A DNA stretch of 15,357 bases from Bacteroidaceae bacterium (GCA_024695315.1 JAILIJ010000200.1:1-15357); one strand, 5' to 3'; numbered from the stretch's first letter, positions 7,880 to 15,357 are shown. Numbers and translations: made by a program. Notes: a model not told the origin generated them from the letters alone.

Positions 7880-7929
7880 TCGCTTCCGTGCTATAATTTT
7901 CCTTTTTATGACGCACGGAAGCGATTTTT
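7880..7929 (+). terminator. intrinsic terminator ending the trp operon
   Basis: TCGCTTCCGTGC (7880-7891) and GCACGGAAGCGA (7913-7924) are perfectly complementary over 12 bp, with a 21-base loop, followed by five T (7925-7929). It lies 39 bases after the DUF4886 stop. The loop is longer than usual, but stem strength and T tract support termination on the + strand. The opposite strand has no T tract. Confidence 0.85.
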
Positions 7930-8097
7930 CTGTAAAAAATAAAATTACTCTCATACTGTCCAATAAATCCATCTAATATTTGATTAGAACACACACAATA
8001 AGTTTTTAACCTTCTCTATATTTCCGTCCAAAACAAATAATCTTCTATAAAAATTCAAAAAATAACATATTGCTATAATTCCTAATGAAAACACAAT

Positions 8098-8192
8098 CAT
8101 TTTGTCAATTTACTTTTCTCGAAACTATTACGAAGGTAATACGAAGGAGAAACGAAGGAAATACGAAGGAGAACAAAATCACATTTTGTCAA
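8098..8192. repeat. 11-bp direct repeats flanking the tandem array
   Basis: CATTTTGTCAA occurs at 8098-8108 and again at 8182-8192, bracketing the tandem array. The right copy also forms an inverted repeat with ACAAAAT (8173-8179 against 8183-8189). The last two bases of the right copy begin a doubled 9-mer, AACCATTAT then AACCATTAA (8191-8208). The layout could mark a small inserted or duplicated element, but there is no transposase or terminal inverted repeat. Confidence 0.7.
8130..8173 (+). repeat. 11-bp tandem repeat, four copies
   Basis: The four units are ACGAAGGTAAT, ACGAAGGAGAA, ACGAAGGAAAT and ACGAAGGAGAA. The first seven bases never vary and only the last four change; units 2 and 4 are identical. 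The + strand is almost all purine. The array lies after the trp terminator and well before the next promoter-like site, so it is not obviously part of either transcript. Confidence 0.9.
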
Positions 8193-8366
8193 CCATTATA
8201 ACCATTAAGGAGAAAAGTGAAAAAACACTTTCATACCCAAGATAAAAAAAATACATAAAGTGACATCTCAGCCTATATTTTACCCTCACTTCACACACTT
8301 CCAAAACTTTAGCATACTAATTAACATTTTTTATAGACAAACATAATGTTTCTTACAAAAAAGATG

Positions 8367-8374
8367 TATCTTTG
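8367..8374 (+). promoter_or_regulatory. promoter -7 element (TATCTTTG) for the DUF4105 gene
   Basis: TATCTTTG matches the Bacteroidetes -7 consensus TAnnTTTG exactly and ends 18 bases before the ATG at 8393, implying a very short 5' untranslated leader. No convincing -33 TTTG element is seen at the usual spacing, so the call rests on the -7 box and its position. Confidence 0.6.
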
Positions 8375-8392
8375 CAGAAATTTTGTACCTAA

Positions 8393-9583
8393 ATGCAAGC
8401 AATAATGCGATATATATACACTATACTTCTGTCCATGCTCTTTATAAGTGGAGCATGGGCAGATAGTTTGCGTGTATCCGTTCTCACATGCTCACCCGGT
8501 CCTGATGCATACGCCCACTTCGGACATACAGCAATCAGAGTGACTAATTATGATCGTGAGCAGGACATAGTGTTCAACTACGGATGTTTCGACTACAATG
8601 AACACATGTTCATATATAAATTTATAAAAGGCGAAACCGACTATCTCCTTGAAGCAGAAACAGCCCTATTTTTTTTCCATAGATACACAAAAATGGGAAT
8701 TCAAGTGGAAGAACAGGTTTTAAACATCACACAAAATGAGGCTAATACCTTGTTGACGCTTCTTGCACAGAATCTACAGCCTGAAAACAAGGAGTATAGA
8801 TACAATTATCTCTATGACAACTGCACAACACGTGCCAGGGATATGATAGAGAAATCGCTAACTGAAGAACTCGTCTATAAGAAAAAAAATATCACACTAA
8901 CGGCCAGAAATGAGCTTCATGAGAATCTCGAAAAAGCGCATTGGCTAAAATTCGGTATTGACCTTGTTTTAGGACAAGAGCTCGATGACAAGAAATTCGA
9001 CAAAAGACACCAGATGTTTATACCATCACATTATGCTGCAGAGTTAGATTCTGCATACGTGATTTCAGATGATGGTACAAGACGTCCTGTCATTTCAACC
9101 CATGAAATAGTTGTCGAAGCTAATCCTACTTTTGCAGAAAAGTCAACAATATTCACACCAACAAACATACTCGCAATAATATTCATTGTGGTATTGTATG
9201 TGAGCATCATGGACTTCATTAACAAGAAAATAACATTCTGGGTAGACATACTACTCAGTATGGCACAAGGACTGGCAGGCATAATCGTTGCCTTCCTATT
9301 CTTCTTTTCTGAACACCCTGGAGTCGATAGCAACTGGCTTGTAATAATTCTCAACCCTCTATATATTGTCTATGCCGTATATCTAATATACTGCATGACA
9401 AAAGAAAAGCGAAACATACTGGCATCAGTCAATTTGGCAGTTATGGTTGTGTTTAGCATACTAGTAATATTTGTTCCACAATCATTTGACGTGCCAACTC
9501 TAATATTGGTACTTATTTTGCTCATAAGATCAATATCTGTTAACGCAACAGAAATGAGAATTGCACGAAAAATAAAAAAATAA
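8393..9583 (+). CDS. DUF4105 (Lnb N-terminal periplasmic domain) membrane protein
   Basis: The 396-residue protein begins with a Sec signal peptide ending near AWADS (21-25). An extracytoplasmic DUF4105 domain follows, with AHFGHTAIRV (41-50), FNYGCFDY (61-68) and YDNCTTRARD (141-150), its hallmark blocks. About five hydrophobic helices (roughly 255-272, 283-306, 315-334, 341-361 and 366-384) anchor the C-terminus. The order His (42/45) then Cys144 in NC resembles circularly permuted papain-like domains, so a hydrolase or acyltransferase role is possible but unproven. Start: ATG at 8405 (MRYIYTILL) gives a more typical signal peptide and is a serious alternative. It has its own promoter-like element and is followed after 49 bases by the phosphatase-like gene, then secA. 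Confidence 0.8.
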   Translation: MQAIMRYIYTILLSMLFISGAWADSLRVSVLTCSPGPDAYAHFGHTAIRVTNYDREQDIVFNYGCFDYNEHMFIYKFIKGETDYLLEAETALFFFHRYTKMGIQVEEQVLNITQNEANTLLTLLAQNLQPENKEYRYNYLYDNCTTRARDMIEKSLTEELVYKKKNITLTARNELHENLEKAHWLKFGIDLVLGQELDDKKFDKRHQMFIPSHYAAELDSAYVISDDGTRRPVISTHEIVVEANPTFAEKSTIFTPTNILAIIFIVVLYVSIMDFINKKITFWVDILLSMAQGLAGIIVAFLFFFSEHPGVDSNWLVIILNPLYIVYAVYLIYCMTKEKRNILASVNLAVMVVFSILVIFVPQSFDVPTLILVLILLIRSISVNATEMRIARKIKK

Positions 9584-9596
9584 TTACATCCTCACA

Positions 9597-9612
9597 TGCA
9601 TTACATAATGCA
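9597..9612. repeat. 16-bp palindrome between the DUF4105 and phosphatase-like genes
   Basis: TGCATTA and TAATGCA flank a central CA in the 49-base gap. As RNA it would be a small hairpin with no T tract after it, so it is not a convincing terminator. It could be a weak operator or an mRNA structure ahead of the next start. Confidence 0.4.
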
Positions 9613-9632
9613 GAGGTATCTGATAAAATAAT

Positions 9633-11201
9633 ATGAGATTACTAACAACATTTGTAGCGACAATAGCTATGGCAAGTGCCATGGCACAATCTGACAATGC
9701 CGTTCCGCGTCTTGTTGTTGGAATCACTATAGACCACCTGAGAACAGACTTCCTCAATGCTTTCTCACCTCTATACGGGACAAATGGATTCAACAAGCTT
9801 TTGAAGGAGGGACAGGTCTACTCTAACGTACAATACCCTTATGTGGGCATTGACCGCGCTTCTGCAATAGCAACCATAGCAACAGGAAGCACACCATACA
9901 ACCACGGCATCATAGCCGAAGAATGGTTAGACCGCTCTTCACTAACAGAGAAATTCTGCGTCGACGACCAAAATTTCCAAGGAGTGGAAACTCAAGACTG
10001 TTCATCGGCCAAGAACCTGTTGGTAAGCACTATAGGCGATGAATTAAAAGTAGCCACTGCCGGACAATGTTTGGTTTATTCCGTAGCACCAACACGCGAA
10101 GCCGCAATTCTTGCTGCAGGACATTCTGCTAATTGGGCTATATGGATTGACTCAGAAACTGGCAAATGGGCAGGTACAAGCTATTACGGAGAGACACCAT
10201 CTTGGATGAAATATCTCCAAACAACAAATGTCACTTCTGTAATAGAAGACTTAACGTGGGAGCCTCTAAACAATTATATAGGTACGTATAATTACTACCT
10301 AACTTCTGTACAGAAAACTTTCAAACATAAGTTTAATGAGAGCGACCGCAAAAGTAATATTGAGACTTATAAATTAAGTCCGCTGGTAAACGAAGAAATA
10401 ACTAAGGCTGCTTCTGTACTGCTTTCAAGCGGAAATGCAGGACTTGACCTTGTCACAGACTACATGTCCGTATGCTATTATGCTGGTAACTTTGACGGAC
10501 TACCACTATCTGAGACAACGACAGAACTACAAGACACTTATGCACGACTAGATAGGGAGATTGAGAAACTACTGAAAGAGATTGACAAGTTTGTAGGACT
10601 TGACAAAGTTCTAATATATGTTACCTCAACAGGTTATGAGAATTACAAAGAAGATCCTTCTATTTCTCAATTTAGAATTCCAACTGGTAATTTCTCTATC
10701 AATCGTTGTGCGGCTCTTCTAAATATGTACCTTTCTGCTCTCTATGGCAAAGGACAATATGTTGAAGGACATTTCGGTTCACAGATTTATCTCGACCATA
10801 AACTCATAGAACAGAAACAACTACACTTAAACGAGGTGCTCGCTAACTGTGAAGATTTCCTGTTCCAATTTGAGGGAGTAAGAGATGTCTATACTGCTCA
10901 CAGACTGACACAAGGGGCTTGGACACCAGGCATCAGTAGCATAAGAAACGGATATAATTCTAAATGCTCAGGCGACATCACCATTCAGCCTTCTTCTGGA
11001 TGGAATCTTGTGGATGAAGACCGACGCTCAAGCAAGATGCAGAGAGAATCATTCTTCGAATTTCCTCTCATCTTCTTTGGACACAAAATAACTGCAGAAA
11101 AAATACAGACACCTGTAACTGTAGATTGCATAGCACCAACTATTGCTCATCATATAAGAATACGAGCTCCAAATGCCTGCAACACTGCTCCACTCTTCTG
11201 A
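9633..11201 (+). CDS. secreted alkaline-phosphatase-superfamily protein, probably inactive
   Basis: The 522-residue protein has a Sec signal peptide (cleavage near AMA-Q, residues 16-19) and aligns by eye along its length with PafA-type alkaline phosphatases. The first metal-ligand Asp is kept (Asp34 in ITIDHLRTD), as is the fold framework: ATGSTPYNHGI (83-93), AAILAAGHSANWAIW (157-171), YARLDREIEKLLKEID (303-318) and SQIYLDH (383-389). The catalytic positions are not: the nucleophile motif TYTGPGHAS reads IDRASAIAT (73-81, Thr to Arg75), the STDYxGH ligand motif reads VCYYAGN (280-286), TADHG reads TSTGY (331-335), and the late HGS histidine motif is absent. The sequence is otherwise intact, with no stops, so this looks like a maintained pseudoenzyme. 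The role is unknown. It lies 49 bases after the DUF4105 gene and 81 before secA. Confidence 0.8.
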   Translation: MRLLTTFVATIAMASAMAQSDNAVPRLVVGITIDHLRTDFLNAFSPLYGTNGFNKLLKEGQVYSNVQYPYVGIDRASAIATIATGSTPYNHGIIAEEWLDRSSLTEKFCVDDQNFQGVETQDCSSAKNLLVSTIGDELKVATAGQCLVYSVAPTREAAILAAGHSANWAIWIDSETGKWAGTSYYGETPSWMKYLQTTNVTSVIEDLTWEPLNNYIGTYNYYLTSVQKTFKHKFNESDRKSNIETYKLSPLVNEEITKAASVLLSSGNAGLDLVTDYMSVCYYAGNFDGLPLSETTTELQDTYARLDREIEKLLKEIDKFVGLDKVLIYVTSTGYENYKEDPSISQFRIPTGNFSINRCAALLNMYLSALYGKGQYVEGHFGSQIYLDHKLIEQKQLHLNEVLANCEDFLFQFEGVRDVYTAHRLTQGAWTPGISSIRNGYNSKCSGDITIQPSSGWNLVDEDRRSSKMQRESFFEFPLIFFGHKITAEKIQTPVTVDCIAPTIAHHIRIRAPNACNTAPLF

Positions 11202-11220
11202 TATGTTGACAACCAACATA
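11202..11220 (+). repeat. 7-bp hairpin directly after the phosphatase-like gene
   Basis: TATGTTG (11202-11208) pairs with CAACATA (11214-11220) around a 5-base loop, beginning right after the stop codon. The bases that follow are A-rich, not T-rich, so intrinsic termination is doubtful and secA may be partly co-transcribed. A poor match to the -7 box, TAACTTAG, at 11257-11264 could serve secA separately. Confidence 0.4.
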
Positions 11221-11282
11221 AAAATAAAATAGTGTTAAAGACATAAGCTTAATTTATAACTTAGAATAAAAAAAAACTATAT

Positions 11283-14200
11283 ATGGCATTCAACTTAAAC
11301 AAATTCCTGTCAAGCTTATTTGGCAACAAGGCTCAAAGAGATATTAAGGAAATCAAGCCTATCGTTGAACAGATTCTTGCAGTAGAACCTCAAATTCAAG
11401 CACTCTCAATTGATGAGTTACGTGCTAAGGTAGATGAAATTAAAGCATATCTACAAGATTCAGTAAAGGATAAGAGAGAAAAGATTGCAGAACTCAATGA
11501 GAAGATTAAGCAAACTGACATCGACAGACGTCAACCTATCTTCGATGAAATAGACAAGATCGAAAAGGAAATCCTCGACAAATTCGAAGAGGGACTTACT
11601 GAGGTTCTGCCTACTGTTTTCGCTATTGTTAAGGATACAGCTCGCAGATTCTCTCAAGCAGAGAATGGCGACGTAGTCGTTACTGCAACAGATTTTGACC
11701 GTCAACTCGCAGGAGAAGGACGCGACTTCGTAGAAATTGATGGTGACAAAGCGATATGGCATAACCACTGGAATGCCGGAGGTAATGAAACAATTTGGAA
11801 CATGATTCATTACGATGTACAGCTTTTCGGAGGTATCGTTCTTCATCAAGGTAAGATTGCGGAAATGGCAACCGGTGAAGGTAAGACTCTCGTCGCTACT
11901 TTACCTGTATTCCTCAACGCACTTACACGTAACGGAGTACACGTGGTAACTGTCAACGACTATTTGGCAAAACGTGACTCTGAATGGATGGGACCTCTAT
12001 ATATGTTCCACGGACTTTCTGTTGACTGTATCGACAAACATCGACCAAATTCAGAAGAACGCCGTAAAGCTTACCAGGCTGATATCACATTTGGTACAAA
12101 CAACGAATTCGGTTTCGACTACCTTCGTGACAATATGGCCATGGATCCAAAAGACCTTGTTCAGCGTAAGCACAACTATGCTATCGTCGATGAGGTCGAC
12201 TCAGTACTCATCGATGACGCACGTACACCACTCATTATTAGTGGACCTGTAGCAAGAGGAAACGACCAAATGTTTGACGAGTACTGCCCTATCGTAGAAC
12301 AGCTCGTTGAAGCACAGCGCAGACTTACTCAGAATTATCTTACAGAAGCAAAGAAACTCATCGATAGCGATGATAAAGATAAGGTGGTAGAAGGATTCCT
12401 TTCCCTCTTCCGCGCATATAAGGGTATGCCTAAAAACAATGCCCTCGTAAAATACTTATCACAACCAGGTATCAAGACTGGTCTTCTTCAGACAGAGGAA
12501 ATCTATATGGAGAACAACAACCGTCGTATGCCTGAAGCTACAGACCCACTCTTCTTCGTTGTAGACGAGAAGATGAAATCGGTAGAAATGACCGATAAGG
12601 GTAATGACCTCATCGCAAAAATTGTCAACGACGATAGTTTCTTCGTATTGCCAGACATAACAACTCAGCTTTCAGACCTCGAAAACGAGAAAATCACAGA
12701 AGAGGAAAAGGTTGCTAAGAAGGATGAACTCATGCAAAACTATGCCATTAAGGCAGAACGCGTTCATACTATCCAGCAGTTGCTCAAAGCTTACACCATG
12801 TTCATCAAGGATGATGACTATGTCGTAATGGATGGTGAAGTAAAGATTGTCGACGAACAGACAGGACGTATCATGGAAGGACGTCGTTGGTCAGACGGTC
12901 TACACCAGGCTGTCGAAGCTAAAGAAAGAGTTAAAGTAGAAGCTGCTACTCAGACTTTTGCAACTATCACTCTCCAGAACTATTTCCGTATGTACCACAA
13001 ACTTTCTGGTATGACTGGTACAGCCATTACTGAGGCAGGAGAATTCTGGGATATATACAAACTCGATGTTGTTGAAATTCCAACAAATCGTCCAATAGCA
13101 CGTAAGGACCTCAACGACCGTGTCTATAAGACAAATCGTGAAAAGTATAAGGCTGTAATAGAAGAGATTGAACGCATGGTTAATGAAGGACGTCCAGTAC
13201 TTGTAGGTACAACATCCGTAGAAATCTCAGAAATGCTTTCTAAGATGCTTCAACTCCGTAAGATTGAGCATAACGTCCTCAATGCAAAATTACACCAGAA
13301 GGAAGCTGACATCGTAGCACAGGCTGGACAGCGCTCAATAGTTACAATTGCAACAAACATGGCAGGTCGTGGTACCGACATCAAACTTTCAGATGAGGTT
13401 AAGGCTGCTGGCGGTCTTGCAATCATCGGTACAGAACGTCACGAAAGCCGTCGTGTAGATCGTCAGTTACGTGGACGTGCAGGACGTCAAGGAGACCCAG
13501 GATCATCAGTATTCTACGTATCTCTCGAAGATAAACTTATGAGACTCTTTGCCTCTGACCGTATTTCAAAGATCATGGACCGTCTTGGATTCGAAGAAGG
13601 CGAAATGATTGAGCACCCTATGATTAACAAGTCAATAGAACGTGCACAAAAAAAGGTTGAGGAAAACAATTTCGGTATTCGTAAACGTCTGCTCGAATAT
13701 GATGACGTAATGAATCGTCAAAGAAAAGTTATATATGAGCGTCGACGCCATGCACTCATGGGACAACGTATCGGTATGGATATCGCAAACATGGTATGGG
13801 ATCGTGTTCTACTTATTCTTAAGAACAGAAACTACGAGGATATTCGTGAAGACTTCTTCCGCATCTTCGCTATGGAAGTACCATTTACAGCAGAAGATCT
13901 CGAGAACAAGAACCACGAGAAACTTGAAGATGAAACATTTGACGCAGTAATGGCAAACTTCAAGGAGCGTAGCGCACGTCTTGCAGCTGTTGCATACCCT
14001 GTAATCAAACAGGTTTACGAAACTCACGGACAGATGTATGAAAACATCATGGTTCCTATTACAGATGGCCGACGCATATATCAGATTTCTGTTCCTCTCA
14101 AGGAAGCTTACGAATCTGAAGGAACTAACATTCTCGTAGCTTTCGAAAAGGCAATCTTGCTCCATACTATAGATGAAGCTTGGAAGGAAAATCTTCGCGC

Positions 14201-14600
14201 ACTTGACGAACTCAAGCAGTCAGTACAGAATGCTTCATACGAGCAAAAAGATCCACTTCTCATCTTTAAGCTCGAATCTGTCAAGTTATTCGACAATATG
14301 GTAAATGAGATAAATGATAATACAGTATCTGTTCTCATGCGTTGCTCTATTCCTGTTCAAGAACCAGAACAAGTAAAGGAAGCTCCAGCAGAAATGCCTA
14401 AGCAACAAAAACAAAAGTATGTAGAAAGCAAGGCAAATCTTGACGAGCCATCAGAAGTAAGTCGTGCAGGACAGCAAGACACACGTGCTCAACAACCTAC
14501 ACAACCAATTGTAAATGATGGACCAAAGATTGGACGTAATGATCCTTGTCCATGTGGCTCTGGTCTTAAATATAAGAATTGCCACGGAAAAGGTCTGTAA
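11283..14600 (+). CDS. secA: preprotein translocase ATPase SecA
   Basis: SecA is the ATPase that drives unfolded preproteins through SecYEG at the inner membrane. The DEAD-motor parts are complete: ATGEGKT Walker A (196-202), DEVD Walker B (303-306), SGMTGTA (about 574-580), NMAGRGTD (about 692-699) and GRAGRQGDPG (about 731-740). The extreme C-terminus has the zinc site CPCGSGLKYKNCH (Cys1089, Cys1091, Cys1100, His1101), which in E. coli binds SecB and phospholipids, after a Gln/Pro/Ala-rich linker (about 1035-1080). At 1105 residues it is about 200 longer than E. coli SecA. The extra sequence includes a charged, coiled-coil-like N-terminal insertion (about 57-100), a second before HYDVQLFGG (about 125-170) and one after IISGP (about 340-400). 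Such insertions are usual in Bacteroidetes SecA. Confidence 0.97.
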   Translation: MAFNLNKFLSSLFGNKAQRDIKEIKPIVEQILAVEPQIQALSIDELRAKVDEIKAYLQDSVKDKREKIAELNEKIKQTDIDRRQPIFDEIDKIEKEILDKFEEGLTEVLPTVFAIVKDTARRFSQAENGDVVVTATDFDRQLAGEGRDFVEIDGDKAIWHNHWNAGGNETIWNMIHYDVQLFGGIVLHQGKIAEMATGEGKTLVATLPVFLNALTRNGVHVVTVNDYLAKRDSEWMGPLYMFHGLSVDCIDKHRPNSEERRKAYQADITFGTNNEFGFDYLRDNMAMDPKDLVQRKHNYAIVDEVDSVLIDDARTPLIISGPVARGNDQMFDEYCPIVEQLVEAQRRLTQNYLTEAKKLIDSDDKDKVVEGFLSLFRAYKGMPKNNALVKYLSQPGIKTGLLQTEEIYMENNNRRMPEATDPLFFVVDEKMKSVEMTDKGNDLIAKIVNDDSFFVLPDITTQLSDLENEKITEEEKVAKKDELMQNYAIKAERVHTIQQLLKAYTMFIKDDDYVVMDGEVKIVDEQTGRIMEGRRWSDGLHQAVEAKERVKVEAATQTFATITLQNYFRMYHKLSGMTGTAITEAGEFWDIYKLDVVEIPTNRPIARKDLNDRVYKTNREKYKAVIEEIERMVNEGRPVLVGTTSVEISEMLSKMLQLRKIEHNVLNAKLHQKEADIVAQAGQRSIVTIATNMAGRGTDIKLSDEVKAAGGLAIIGTERHESRRVDRQLRGRAGRQGDPGSSVFYVSLEDKLMRLFASDRISKIMDRLGFEEGEMIEHPMINKSIERAQKKVEENNFGIRKRLLEYDDVMNRQRKVIYERRRHALMGQRIGMDIANMVWDRVLLILKNRNYEDIREDFFRIFAMEVPFTAEDLENKNHEKLEDETFDAVMANFKERSARLAAVAYPVIKQVYETHGQMYENIMVPITDGRRIYQISVPLKEAYESEGTNILVAFEKAILLHTIDEAWKENLRALDELKQSVQNASYEQKDPLLIFKLESVKLFDNMVNEINDNTVSVLMRCSIPVQEPEQVKEAPAEMPKQQKQKYVESKANLDEPSEVSRAGQQDTRAQQPTQPIVNDGPKIGRNDPCPCGSGLKYKNCHGKGL

Positions 14601-14630
14601 AAAAACTTCAGACTAAATTTCTTATAAAAC

Positions 14631-14695
14631 ATAAAAAGTGGAGAATATGGTTTAAGTGCAATATAATGCTAAAAACTGTAATTTCCACTTTTTAT
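14631..14695. terminator. long-loop hairpin after secA, likely terminator
   Basis: ATAAAAAGTGGA (14631-14642) and TCCACTTTTTAT (14684-14695) are complementary over 12 bp around a 41-base loop. The 3' arm ends in five T, and the 5' arm begins with five A, so it could act in both directions. It starts 30 bases after the secA stop. The long loop is unusual for a terminator, so it might instead be a structured 3' end or a small RNA. Confidence 0.6.
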
Positions 14696-14701
14696 ACCCA
14701 T

Positions 14702-14741
14702 AAATGTCCTCACGTGTATGTTAACTACGCATGAGGAATTT
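14702..14741. repeat. second hairpin between secA and the lipoprotein gene
   Basis: TCCTCA (14707-14712) pairs with TGAGGA (14732-14737). The stem continues inward after one C-A mismatch through 14714-14718 with 14726-14730, leaving the 7-base loop TGTTAAC, and outward as AAAT with ATTT if G14706 bulges. There is no strong T tract after it. It lies 50 bases before the lipoprotein start and could be regulatory. Confidence 0.45.
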
Positions 14742-14791
14742 CCATAAAAAGCATTAAATCTAAAACAAAAATAATCTTTTAAAAAACAATT

Positions 14792-15259
14792 ATGAAAATA
14801 AATTTATTTTGTTATACTCTAATCGCATTAAGCTTAACATCTTGTGCTACAATTTTCTCTGGAGGTAATCGCGACATTATAATATACGGAGGTGATCAAA
14901 ACAAAAGCGTAACTATAGTAACAGATGAAAAAGTTTATAAAGACGTCACTCTACCTTACGTAGTTCGTGCTGCAAAACATAAGCTTGAAGGACAGCGAAT
15001 ATCAGTTACAACAAAAGACGGTAAATACCCAGACATTATTCTATATAAAAGGGCAAATTACAAATCATTCGGAAATATTATTATTGGAGGATTAATAGGC
15101 TTAGGAATTGACCTATTTACGAATAATTCTGTTATTCCTGTGCAGAAGAAATTCTATCTTGACCCAAAATATTGGCGTTCAAATGGTACAAAAATAGAAG
15201 AGACTCCAAAATCAGAAATGAAGATCAACGATCTATTTTCTACTCAAGAATACAAATAA
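14792..15259 (+). CDS. small putative lipoprotein with Gly-rich hydrophobic segment
   Basis: The 155-residue product starts with a lipoprotein signal peptide whose lipobox is LTSC, with Cys18 as the predicted acylated residue, so it is probably anchored in the outer or inner membrane facing the periplasm. No acidic surface-export signal directly follows the Cys. CATIFSGG (18-25) after the lipobox and GNIIIGGLIGLGIDLFT (94-110) resemble a widespread group of small lipoproteins in which a Gly-rich hydrophobic turn follows a beta-rich domain. The function is unknown. It stands alone between two hairpins upstream and a strong terminator downstream, so it is probably a single-gene transcript. No convincing -7 element was found. 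The start is fixed by the signal peptide. Confidence 0.75.
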   Translation: MKINLFCYTLIALSLTSCATIFSGGNRDIIIYGGDQNKSVTIVTDEKVYKDVTLPYVVRAAKHKLEGQRISVTTKDGKYPDIILYKRANYKSFGNIIIGGLIGLGIDLFTNNSVIPVQKKFYLDPKYWRSNGTKIEETPKSEMKINDLFSTQEYK

Positions 15260-15312
15260 TAAAAATATAAATTATTGCTGTCCGGTAAAACTCAGAATGC
15301 AATAAAATCCTG

Positions 15313-15352
15313 CCCCGAAGGCCTGTAAAACCAGGCTTCGGGGTGTTTTTTT
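15313..15352 (+). terminator. strong intrinsic terminator after the lipoprotein gene
   Basis: CCCCGAA plus GCCTG (15313-15325, with one bulged G) pairs with CAGGC plus TTCGGGG (15332-15343) around a 6-base loop, followed by TG and seven T (15346-15352). The stem is much richer in GC than its surroundings and lies 53 bases after the stop codon. Confidence 0.93.
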
Positions 15353-15357
15353 CAAAA

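Larger units (their letters stand above)
7841..8392. other. 552-base intergenic region without a gene
   Basis: This AT-rich stretch separates the trp operon from the DUF4105 gene. It holds the operon terminator (7880-7929), a four-copy 11-bp tandem repeat (8130-8173) inside a pair of 11-bp direct repeats, a short palindrome (8173-8189), a doubled 9-mer (8191-8208) and a -7-like element at 8367. I see no open frame with protein-like sequence and no recognisable RNA gene on either strand. Confidence 0.7.

Noticed and set aside
7752..7994. 80-codon open frame on the - strand running out of the DUF4886 gene
   Set aside because: It crosses the operon terminator and overlaps the 3' end of the DUF4886 gene. 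Its product has no recognisable domain or homologue-like pattern.
8130..8173. CRISPR array
   Set aside because: The units are 11 bases and directly abutting, without spacers, and no cas gene is present.
8338..8345. Perfect TAnnTTTG match (TATGTTTG) on the - strand
   Set aside because: It points into the intergenic region, where I see no protein-like frame or RNA gene, and no -33 match lies at the usual distance. It could start an unseen small RNA, but nothing supports that.

Overview
The window looks like chromosomal DNA of a Bacteroidales bacterium, probably Prevotellaceae. The evidence is an AT-rich composition, no Shine-Dalgarno sequences ahead of the genes, the gene order trpB-E-G-D-C-F-A, a 1105-residue SecA with the long insertions seen in Bacteroidetes, a TAnnTTTG-type -7 promoter element, and DUF4886 and DUF4105 proteins. 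All genes run on the + strand. No mobile element, CRISPR array, rRNA or tRNA was seen.

Bases 1-7930 are a complete tryptophan operon with its own control region. It opens with a 19-codon leader peptide holding two nearly adjacent Trp codons (Trp-Arg-Trp). The leader RNA can fold on itself, and a strong intrinsic terminator follows before trpB. This is the layout of a ribosome-mediated transcription attenuator. Next come trpB, trpE, trpG, trpD, trpC, trpF and trpA, which cover every step from chorismate to tryptophan. TrpE and TrpG form anthranilate synthase. TrpD, TrpF and TrpC carry anthranilate to indole-3-glycerol phosphate. TrpA and TrpB finish the pathway. A secreted DUF4886 (SGNH-hydrolase-like) gene starts 9 bases after trpA and ends at a 12-bp hairpin terminator, so it is probably an eighth structural gene of the operon.

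Bases 7841-8392 hold no gene. They contain the operon terminator, a four-copy 11-bp tandem repeat flanked by 11-bp direct repeats, and a promoter-like element just before the next gene.

Bases 8393-14600 hold three envelope or secretion genes: a DUF4105 protein with a signal peptide and about five C-terminal membrane segments; a secreted alkaline-phosphatase-superfamily protein in which nearly all the zinc-ligand and nucleophile positions I can align are replaced, suggesting a pseudoenzyme; and secA, the motor ATPase of the Sec translocon. Two hairpins follow secA. The window closes with a small lipoprotein gene and a strong intrinsic terminator.

The observations most worth a second look are the trp attenuator, the DUF4886 gene attached to the operon, the degenerate phosphatase next to secA, and the 11-bp repeat array.
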